The notes under the pieces: generated by a model
Seen by the model: the letters and a program-made list of their open reading frames with translations, nothing else
Database searches by the model: none
Told to the model about the DNA's origin: nothing
Part shown: in pieces, positions 37,327 through 44,200 of the stretch
How the letters are laid out: each line of letters starts with the position of its first letter
Numbering within the stretch: position 1 is the first letter of the stretch
Assembly: GCA_037783545.1 (NCBI GenBank)
Contig: JBBELK010000213.1
Span: 1,054,001-1,118,000, forward strand
Origin: Henricia sp. BOLD:AAB3569
Lineage: Eukaryota > Echinodermata > Asteroidea > Spinulosida > Echinasteridae
Length of the DNA: 64,000 nucleotides
Reading direction: 5' to 3'
Position numbers and translations under genes: made by a program

Positions 37327-37529
37327 GACACGGATAGTTTTTCGGCTCTTAAATTTATGTCTTTTTGAGGCCTATATCCTGCTCCTTTTGCACAGCTAAT
37401 AGTTTCATCTTCAGTACAAACTCTAAGAACACCGGATTGAGGTGAGATTGACTGTTTTTCGAGGGCCTTTGGCCCTACTTCCTGTGGTCAAGTACAGGAG
37501 ACTTGCGTGTAGCCGCCATCTTGGCCACG
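37327..37529 (+). promoter_or_regulatory. Retrotransposon 5' UTR / presumed internal Pol II promoter
   Basis: This 203-bp leader precedes the first good ATG of ORF1. It holds two T5 runs (37338-37342 and about 37361-37365) that could stop Pol III coming from the split 5S gene. It also holds a minimal upstream ORF (ATG TCT TTT TGA, 37357-37368). Two small hairpins follow, AGGGCC/GGCCCT at 37462-37476 and CCTGT/ACAGG at 37481-37498, and a YY1-like site at 37512. LINEs generally carry an internal promoter in this region. The start of transcription is assumed to be the first base of the element. Confidence 0.65.
37512..37523 (+). promoter_or_regulatory. YY1-like binding site GCCGCCATCTTG
   Basis: The 12 bases match the classical YY1 motif in its GCCGCCAT orientation. 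In human L1 a YY1 site in the 5' UTR positions transcription initiation, and in many animal genes a YY1 site lies just after the start site. Here it lies 7 bp before the ORF1 ATG. Binding is inferred from sequence only. Confidence 0.5.
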
Positions 37530-39323
37530 ATGTATGCCGCCAAGGCTAACCGTCAGGTACTACGGAGACCGAATACCATCAAGTTTTATCCGAAGGATCT
37601 CGGAAATGTAATTTCAAGAGAAGTGTATGACGCCATAAGGAAGGAATTAGGCACAGTAGAAACCACAAAATGCATCGCCCCCCTCGACAGCGGCTGGTAC
37701 AATGTGACTTTCAACAACGAACGGGACTGCGAACAAATAGCTCAGCGAGGGCTAATCATACAAGATCTACTGATGCAATGTGAACGAGCCAACATTCAAA
37801 ATTCGCTTGTTGTTTACGCAAAGGTGCCTTATGAGATGAGCGATAATACCGTCATTGGTGCATTATTGCCGTACGGGACTGTGGTTAATGTTAGGCACCA
37901 AGTGCATGATTTCGACCCTAACATTGCAACTGGAGTTAGGAGTATGCTAGTCAATAATGTTAAAAAGCCAATACCCAGTTTTGTGAAAATAGCCGGCTTC
38001 TCACTCCCCATGAAATACCGTGGACAGCAAAAAACGTGCAAAATTTGTCAGAAACCAGGCCATTTTGCAAGAGACTGTGAACTAAAAGGCAGGTGCTTTG
38101 TTTGTGGTAGTTATGACCACAGATCAACTTGGCATGACCGACAGGAAAAGGTGGAGCTGGAAAGTCCTACGATTGTCATACCGGAAGAGGAGAATGCAAG
38201 TTCAGATGAGGACGATATCACCCAAGACGAAGACACCAACACAGAGGACGAGGAGGACATGACCAGAGATGAGGAAGACACTACCGAAGATGAGCAAGAC
38301 ACCACCAAAGATGAGCAAGACACCACCAAAGATGGAGAGGACACCACCAACGATGAGGAGGACACTCGCAAAGATGAGGAGGACACTCGCAAAGATGAGG
38401 AGGACACTCGCAAAGATGAGGAGGACACTCGCAAAGATAAAAAGGACACTCGCAAAGATAAAGAGGACACTCGCAAAGATAAAGAGGACACTCGCAAAGA
38501 TAAAAAGGACACCCGAAAAGATAAAGAGGACACTCGCAAAGATAAAGAGGACACTCGCAAAGATAAAGAGGACACTCGCAAAGATAAAGAGGACACCCGC
38601 AAAGATAAAGAGGGCACCCGCAAAGATGAGGAAGGCACTCGCAAAGATAAAAAGGACACTCGCAAAGATAAAGAGGACACTCGCAAAGATAAAGAGGACA
38701 CTCGCAAAGATAAAAAGGACACCCGCAAAGATAAAGAGGACACTCGCAAAGATAAAGAGGACACTCGCAAAGATAAAGAGGACACTCGCAAAGATAAAGA
38801 GGATACGAGTCAAGGTGACAAGAACAACAAGAAGGGTAACACTCAAAAAGGGAAAGGAACTCCCTCAAAAACCAACCAAGACAAAACTCCAGTTCAAAAG
38901 TCGAACAAACTAGCAAATAAAAACACTCGAGCCACAAATCTTCCTGAAGATCACAACATGTATACAGCCAAAGCCCCCGTAAATGAACCTACAGCAGAAG
39001 ACTTTGAAGACATGGAAACGACGCAAGATGCTGAAAGTCACGACCGCGAGGATAGTCCAAGTCCATCCTGTGCAGACCGAGTCAAACAACACCCCTCTGG
39101 GAAAATAACCCACGAAAAGCACCACGAAACAAATACAAACCCTGAAAACGTACCTGCCGAGGGAAGTGATGAGCAAGGACCATGGAAAGAACTAAAAAGT
39201 CACAAGAAACGAATTGGGAGAACAACACCCTACCCACAACCCAGAGGACGGGGCAGAGGCAGGAACAGAGAAATTCAAGCACAACCAGTTGGTCGCGAGT
39301 GTACATCAACCCAGAAAAAATAA
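37530..39323 (+). CDS. ORF1 protein: zinc-knuckle nucleic-acid-binding (gag-like) protein with charged heptad repeats
   Basis: The chosen start is ATG at 37530 (A at -3), giving 597 residues; the frame is open nine codons further up but has no earlier ATG. The N-terminal ~165 residues form a folded-looking region like that preceding the knuckles in Tx1-type ORF1 and ZCCHC3-like proteins. Next come a CX2CX4HX4C knuckle (CKICQKPGHFARDC) and a second CX2CX4HX4H knuckle (CFVCGSYDHRSTWH). An acidic stretch follows, then about 21 copies of the heptad EDTRKDK coded by a 21-bp minisatellite (38355-38795). The tail is basic and ends in an RG-rich segment (RGRGRGRNR). The role is binding the element RNA to form the ribonucleoprotein and assisting strand exchange, inferred from the family. 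The ORF is intact. It ends in TAA, in the same frame as ORF2. Confidence 0.9.
   Translation: MYAAKANRQVLRRPNTIKFYPKDLGNVISREVYDAIRKELGTVETTKCIAPLDSGWYNVTFNNERDCEQIAQRGLIIQDLLMQCERANIQNSLVVYAKVPYEMSDNTVIGALLPYGTVVNVRHQVHDFDPNIATGVRSMLVNNVKKPIPSFVKIAGFSLPMKYRGQQKTCKICQKPGHFARDCELKGRCFVCGSYDHRSTWHDRQEKVELESPTIVIPEEENASSDEDDITQDEDTNTEDEEDMTRDEEDTTEDEQDTTKDEQDTTKDGEDTTNDEEDTRKDEEDTRKDEEDTRKDEEDTRKDKKDTRKDKEDTRKDKEDTRKDKKDTRKDKEDTRKDKEDTRKDKEDTRKDKEDTRKDKEGTRKDEEGTRKDKKDTRKDKEDTRKDKEDTRKDKKDTRKDKEDTRKDKEDTRKDKEDTRKDKEDTSQGDKNNKKGNTQKGKGTPSKTNQDKTPVQKSNKLANKNTRATNLPEDHNMYTAKAPVNEPTAEDFEDMETTQDAESHDREDSPSPSCADRVKQHPSGKITHEKHHETNTNPENVPAEGSDEQGPWKELKSHKKRIGRTTPYPQPRGRGRGRNREIQAQPVGRECTSTQKK
38355..38795 (+). 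repeat. 21-bp minisatellite within ORF1 (about 21 units)
   Basis: Near-identical 21-bp units (AAAGAGGACACTCGCAAAGA plus T) code for the heptad KEDTRKD, with KKDTRKD, EEDTRKD and KEGTRKD variants. Some more diverged acidic units precede it (about 38220-38354). Because 21 is a multiple of three, length changes keep the frame. The KK-KE-KE-KK pattern itself repeats, indicating expansion by whole blocks. No frame of the unit has a stop codon, so long spurious ORFs arise on both strands. Confidence 0.95.
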
Positions 39324-39344
39324 AATGGTAAATTATCCTTAATG
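39321..39344 (+). promoter_or_regulatory. ORF1/ORF2 junction with five-codon ORF and TAATG stop-start overlap
   Basis: ORF1 ends with TAA at 39321-39323. ATG at 39325 opens a five-codon ORF (M V N Y P) whose TAA at 39340-39342 shares its last A with the first ATG of ORF2 (39342-39344), giving TAATG. In the silkworm LINE SART1 a UAAUG overlap between the two ORFs is known to support translational coupling. Here the overlap involves a relay ORF rather than ORF1 itself. ORF1 and ORF2 are also in the same frame with only one stop between them. The mechanism is inference. Confidence 0.6.
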
Positions 39345-42300
39345 TTTATGAAAGGTGTTTTATTCACTGTGAGTCTCTTCATTATGGCGCTTAATGTAGT
39401 AACACTCAATTGCAATGGATTGAGAAATAATATGAAAAGAGATACAATATTTAATTACATGCATAGAAGGAAAATCGATGTTGCTCTTTTGCAAGAGACT
39501 CACAGTGAAAAAGAGGACGAGAGCTTTTGGAGTAAGCAGTGGGGTGGTGAAATCGCCTTTAGTCATGGACTGAGAAATTCAAGGGGGGTTGGAATTCTTA
39601 TTTCGAATAAAATTACAGCAAAACTCACCAACATCAAGCGAGATGATGAAGGCAGATTTATTATTGGCGAACTAAACTTGGACAACCAAAAAATTACTGT
39701 TGCTTCAGTGTATGCTCCAAATGCTCTCGGCCCCAGAAACTGCTTTTTTGGGAAACTTTGTGATGTCCTTGTTGATTCTGAAAATCTAATTATTGGAGGA
39801 GATTTCAATTGTAATATTGATCTTGGTATGAGTAAGGAAAAGAGTAGTATTGCCTTTCTAAAATTGGTTCAACAAAATAATTTGATTGATGTGTGGCGTT
39901 CAATCCATCCTAGTGAGTTGGGCTACACACATTACAATAAAAGTACTAAAACAAGTAGCAGAATTGATTACTTCCTAATGTCGGCCAAATTAATATGCAA
40001 CCTTGAACACATACTTATTAATGCTGTCGGGTTTTCTGATCACAACCTCATTTTAATGAAGTTAATTGACAAAAAAACAGTAAGCGGACCAGGCAGATGG
40101 ATGTGTAATAACGATAATCTTGAAGATCCGGAATGTGTTAACAGAGTAACACATTTTTGGAAATACTGGCAAACCAAACAATTCTGCTATAACACCATCA
40201 CTGACTGGTGGGAAATGGGGAAAAGCAAACTTAAAGAAATTCTTAAAGAGTATGGTAAAGAAAAATCACTTAAATATAATCAACAGACAAAGGCTGTTCA
40301 AAAGAAGTACAGGGATCTCACAAATAATCCAAACCATAATACTGATGAATTAAATCGCCTTGAACAACAGCTGAAAACCATTGAAACTAACGAGTGGGAA
40401 AAGGCTCGTGTAAGGACACATTTGAAAAATAAGTCTGAAGGTGAAAAACCTAGCAAGTTCTTTCTTGCTATCGAAAAACAAAGAACCAAGAATAATGCTA
40501 TGGCAACTATAAAAGACGCTGAGGGCGTCCCACTTACAGAATTTAGATATATTGTTAAGCGTATCAATGAGTTTTACTCCCAGTTATATTCTACTGATGG
40601 CACTGACCCCCATGAGCAACAAACAATTATAGATGATGTCAACTCACACGAAATCGAGGAACCTGAGATTTTGGAAAGTAATATTTCAGGAGCTGAAATT
40701 ACACTTGCTCTCCAGCAAATGAATAAAGATAAATCACCCGGTATTGATGGGCTGACAGTAGAGTTTTATCTCAAGTTTTGGACTATTCTTAAAGATGATC
40801 TTTTGAGTGTTTTTCAAGAATGCAAAGAAGGAGGTTCACTTCCCAATACAATGAGCACTGCTCTTATTAGATTAATATACAAAAACAAAGGGGATAGGGA
40901 AGACCTAAAAAATTGGCGTCCAATTAGTTTATTGACAGTAGATTACAAAATACTTGCTAAAGTCTTAACTAACCGACTTCGCAAATGTATGCCTAATTTG
41001 ATTGGAGAAGAGCAAAGCAGTGGGGTATCAGGTAGAAATATTCACGATAATCTAATGATTCTAAGAGATGTTGTAGATGACCTTAACATGAACAATAAAC
41101 AAGGGGGGCTCCTAAGTATTGATCAAGAAAAAGCCTTTGACAGGATAGAATGGGATTACATGTATGAAATTATGAATAAGCTCGGCATTCCTCAGGGGTT
41201 CATTGATTACATAATGGTTTTGTACAGCAGACCGAAAAGTTGCGTCATTGTGAATAACTATATAACTCGTCCCTTTGACGTAACCAGAGGTATCCGGCAG
41301 GGTTGCCCCTTGTCACCGCTTTTGTACACCATCTGTGCAGAAGGATTGGCCTGTCTAATTAGAAATAATACAAACTTAACGGGTATCCCAATTCCATACA
41401 CTGATGATCAAGTCAAATTAATACAGCATGCTGATGACACGACGGTTTTTATTTCTCGTGATGAAGATTTCCGATTTTAGCAAACATTCTAAATATATAC
41501 AATGAAGGCACGGGATCCAAAACAAATATTCAGAAATCAACAGGGCTCTGGCTTGGAACCTGGAAATCGAGGACAGATTGCCCAGGGGGGTATAATTGGG
41601 TCAATGACAAGATTAAGATTTTAGGGGTTTATATTGGCAATGAAGTAACCCAGTCTGACAACTGGGACCCCAGAATAAACAAGATTAAGAGTGTGTTTAA
41701 CAGTTTTAAGGGAAGGAATTTAACTTTAAAAGGAAAAGCAGTCATCATCAACACTTATGCTGGAGCTAGTATTAATTATGTGGGAAGTGTTGTGCCATGT
41801 AATGATGATTCAATAAAAAAAATGGATAAATGTATTTGGGACTTTTATTGGAACAGTAAACCTGATAAAATTAACAGAGATACAGTCAGAGGTCCTAAGG
41901 AAAGAGGAGGTACAGAGGTTTTGAATGTAAAACATAGATTAACTTGTCTGAAATTAAATTGGTTCACCCGTTTTAGCACATGTACTGGAAAATGGAAACA
42001 ATATTTTGATTATTGGATCAAGAGAGCTAGTGCTAAAGGTTTAGGTTGGTATGTTTTAGGGAATTACCCTACAGCCTTAAATACCAGTGAATTTTATCGA
42101 GAGGTAATTAAAGCATTTCATAACTGCGGAGGACGTATTAACTTAGTTATCTCCTGTAAGCAAGAAGCACACAACGTCCCACTGTGGCAAAATGCCCTAC
42201 TAACGGGCAACAAACAAACAAAACTTGTTGGTAAAATTTTAAGTGAAAATGGAATAAAAAAACTAGGTGATGTTATGTCAGGTGATAAACTCAAGTCACT

Positions 42301-43144
42301 CACATTGATTTCCAAACAATATGATATTAGACCTGGTACTGTTACCAGAACAATGAATGATTTAAGAGTAAATATTAATCCAAACCTTTTAAAGGAAACA
42401 AGGAGTGGACCAGAAAACCATATATGCAATATGCTAGAAATTAGTAATTATGAAAATGATGCAGATTATTATGTTCTTAACAAATCATTAACGAAATTCA
42501 TGTATAGAAACTTGGTAATAAAGACCTTTGTAAAACCCAAAGCCGAACAAAAATGGGAAATAATTTTTAATAGGACTTCTCCTCCGAACTGGACCTTAAG
42601 TTGGAAAAGGGGATATAGTAAATTAATTGATCCAAATGATAGAGATTTATGGTTTAAAATTAAACACAGGATTTTGCCAACAAGAGATCTATTGTATAAA
42701 ATAGGGATTACTGAAAATGACAGATGTTTAATTTGTAATGAAAATCAAGAGACTACAGAGCACCTTTTTATTTATTGCTGTAAAACCTTTGAGACATGGA
42801 ATTTTGTTGAAAATTTGCTCCGAAAATACGGTGATGACAAACATTTTTATTTAAATGATATTTGTAGAGTCCTTGGTATTGGTCCAGGAATTAATAGTAC
42901 TGCTTGTGTGCTTTTTTGTAAGGTTTTCCGTGTTATTTGGAACTTAAGGGTTCAAATATCTCTGTCTGCAGCGCAAGAGAAAAATACATACGTTCCTGAC
43001 ATACTTGGTGTATATAAAAGACAACTAAAACAATACTTACGTATGGAAGTCAAAAGATTACACCGCAGGGATTTTGAACAAATTTACACTCAAAATAGGG
43101 CTATTTGTTGGATGGATGGGGAACAATTGAAATATGCATTCTAG
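39342..43144 (+). pseudogene. ORF2 (APE endonuclease - reverse transcriptase - zinc knuckle), broken by a one-base frameshift
   Basis: ORF2 runs from ATG 39342, or more likely ATG 39384 (A at -3, G at +4, just before the endonuclease), to TAG at 43142-43144, about 1,250-1,270 codons in all. The APE-type endonuclease has NCNGLR, QETH (Glu ~52), GGDFNC (~152-157), RIDYF and SDHN (His ~234). The reverse transcriptase has motif A Asp ~594 and HADD ~696-699. The CX2CX8HX4C knuckle lies near 42725-42778. The frame is lost just after the HADD box: copy 1 has four Ts where this copy has three (41468-41470), so translation ends at TAG 41478-41480 after 712 codons. The rest (from about 41471) is open in another frame. 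The endonuclease and part of the RT could still be made. A homopolymer sequencing error is a real alternative. Confidence 0.92.
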
Positions 43145-43277
43145 TTTCAGACGTCCTATTGTTGCAATTTTTATCATATACATACATATAAAGTAACTTA
43201 ATTATGTACGAAGTACGTAAATTGTAGATACTGTATGCATGGAGATGTGTTAATAAATGGAGTCTAACTCCTCTCAG
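43145..43277 (+). other. Retrotransposon 3' UTR, copy 2
   Basis: The 133-bp UTR holds CGAAGTAC at 43209-43216, complementary to 5S nt 75-82 across the insertion point, within the near-palindrome GTACGAAGTAC. By eye it is identical to the copy 1 UTR, although the coding regions differ. In site-specific LINEs the 3' UTR is usually what the ORF2 protein recognises. Confidence 0.85.
43252..43257 (+). promoter_or_regulatory. Polyadenylation signal AATAAA, copy 2
   Basis: A canonical hexamer lies 20 nt before the start of the A tail, as in copy 1. Confidence 0.85.

Positions 43278-43310
<33 letters not shown>
43278..43310 (+). other. 33-base poly(A) tail of copy 2
   Basis: An uninterrupted run of 33 A joins the 3' UTR to 5S nt 78. 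The tail is pure, which suggests a recent insertion; copy 1 has only 7 A. Confidence 0.95.
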
Positions 43311-43312
<2 letters not shown>

Positions 43313-43352
43313 TCGGTGGGAGACCACCTGGGAATACCGAGTGTCGTAGGCA
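43311..43352 (+). pseudogene. 5S rRNA 3' fragment (nt 78-119) downstream of copy 2
   Basis: This is the other half of the gene at 37250-37326. Together the two halves make 119 nt with nothing missing, which shows a clean insertion. Confidence 0.95.
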
Positions 43353-43422
43353 CTTTTGTTTTGTCGAGTAAAATATTGTTCTTCAGTAAACGTTTAAAAT
43401 TACGCAAACCTGTTAAGCATTC

Positions 43423-43541
43423 GTCTACCACCATACCACATTGAATACACCGGTTCCCGTCTGATCACCGCAGTTAAGCAACGTTGGCCTCGGTCAGTAC
43501 TTCGGTGGGAGACCACCTGGGAATACCGAGTGTCGTAGGCA
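43423..43541 (+). rRNA. 5S rRNA gene with altered helix I (nt 7 G to C)
   Basis: This is the first complete gene after copy 2. It starts GTCTACCACC in place of GTCTACGACC; the change at 43429 breaks one pair of helix I, and the opposite strand (nt 112) is unchanged. TTGGCC replaces TTGGGC. The following spacer is the TTTAATTG class. It may be a pseudogene. Confidence 0.85.
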
Positions 43542-43611
43542 CTTTTGTTTTGTCGAGTAAAATATTGTTTAATTGTAAACGTTTAAAATTACGCAAACCT
43601 GTTAAGCATTC

Positions 43612-43730
43612 GTCTACGACCATACCCCATTGAATACACCGGTTCCCGTCTGATCACCGCAGTTAAGCAACGTTGGGCTCGGTCAGTACTTCGGTGGGAG
43701 ACCACCTGGGAATACCGAGTGTCGTAGGCA
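43612..43730 (+). rRNA. 5S rRNA gene (+ strand, second after copy 2)
   Basis: A complete gene with ATACCCCATTG in place of ATACCACATTG, a change linked to the TTTAATTG spacer before it, as throughout the left arm. Confidence 0.9.
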
Positions 43731-43800
43731 CTTTTGTTTTGTCGAGTAAAATATTGTTCTTCAGTAAACGTTTCAAATTACGCAAACCTGTTAAGCATTC

Positions 43801-43919
43801 GTCTACGACCATACCACATTGAATACACCGGTTCCCGTCTGATCACCGCAGTTAAGAAACGTTGGGCTCGGTCAGTACTTCGGTGGGAGACCAACTGGGA
43901 ATACCGAGTGTCGTAGGCA
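43801..43919 (+). rRNA. Last + strand 5S rRNA gene before the orientation switch
   Basis: A complete gene with GAAACGTTG and ACCAACTGG, resembling the GAAACATTG genes at 7371 and 17352. It is followed by CACTTTTGTTTTT and then directly by inverted 5S sequence. Confidence 0.9.
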
Positions 43920-43940
43920 CTTTTGTTTTTACCGAAGTAC
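43920..43940. other. Orientation-switch junction of the 5S array (tail to tail)
   Basis: The terminator T-run of the last + gene ends at 43930, and from 43931 the sequence is reverse-complement 5S, starting at nt 84 (ACCGAAGTACTGACC). No foreign sequence lies between. The shared A makes the join ambiguous by a base. Everything to the right is on the - strand. Confidence 0.9.
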
Positions 43941-44014
43941 TGACCGAGCCCAACGTTGCTAAACTGCGGTGATCAGACGGGAACCGGTGTATTCAATGTG
44001 GTATGGTCGTAGAC
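43931..44014 (-). pseudogene. 5S rRNA gene truncated at nt 84 by the inversion junction
   Basis: Only nt 1-84 remain on the minus strand; the last 35 nt, including most of box C, are missing. Its truncated end lies 7 nt beyond the retrotransposon insertion point (77/78). It also carries an altered box A (GTTTAGCAAC), so it is not functional. Confidence 0.9.
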
Positions 44015-44081
44015 GAATGCTTAACAGGTTTGCGTAATTTTAAACGTTTACTGAAGAACAAAATTTTACTAAAAACAAAAG

Positions 44082-44200
44082 TGCCTACGACACTCGGTAT
44101 TCCCAGGTGGTCTCCCACCGAAGTACTGACCGAGCCCAACGTTGCTTAACTGCGGTGATCAGACAGGAACCGGTGTATTCAATGTGGTATGGTCGTAGAC
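44082..44200 (-). rRNA. 5S rRNA gene (first complete minus-strand gene, type example)
   Basis: A complete 119-nt gene on the minus strand with helix I, boxes A and C, and the downstream T-tracts (read as AAAACAAAA on the + strand). It has one change, CCTGTC for CCCGTC near nt 37. It is separated from the truncated junction gene by a 67-bp spacer, so this is a 186-bp unit. Confidence 0.93.

Larger units (their letters stand above)
37327..43310 (+). mobile_element. Full-length 5S-specific Tx1-group non-LTR retrotransposon, copy 2
   Basis: This 5,984-bp element comprises a 203-bp 5' UTR, ORF1, a short intergenic region, ORF2 (frameshifted), a 133-bp 3' UTR and a 33-base A tail. It lies between nt 77 and nt 78 of a 5S gene, sense to the gene, with neither loss nor duplication of target bases beyond a one-base ambiguity at the A. 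The absence of LTRs, the A tail, the APE-type endonuclease and the fixed target mark target-primed reverse transcription by a site-specific LINE. Known relatives in spirit are Tx1-group elements such as Mutsu, which targets 5S genes in zebrafish. Whether this family is a member of Mutsu needs a phylogeny. Confidence 0.97.

Noticed and set aside
37439-37447. Splice-donor-like GAG|GTGAGA in the element 5' UTR
   Set aside because: No convincing acceptor or need for splicing is seen before ORF1, and LINE RNAs must stay unspliced to transpose. Chance match.
37503-37529. ORF1 start upstream of ATG 37530 at a TTG codon
   Set aside because: Non-ATG starts are unlikely here, and the ATG at 37530 has a good context (A at -3). 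The upstream open frame overlaps the YY1-like site and looks like leader.
38111-38937. Long open frames on both strands across the ORF1 minisatellite (214-226 codons)
   Set aside because: The 21-bp unit has no stop in these frames, and its length is a multiple of three, so every frame stays open. They are shadows of ORF1.
41480-41700. Separate gene starting near 41693 in copy 2
   Set aside because: The frame continues upstream to the frameshift, and copy 1 shows one continuous ORF2. It is the 3' part of the broken ORF2.
43278-43310. Poly(A) run as an assembly gap filler or simple repeat
   Set aside because: It follows an AATAAA signal at the right distance and ends exactly at 5S nt 78, as does the short tail of copy 1; it is the retrotransposon tail.
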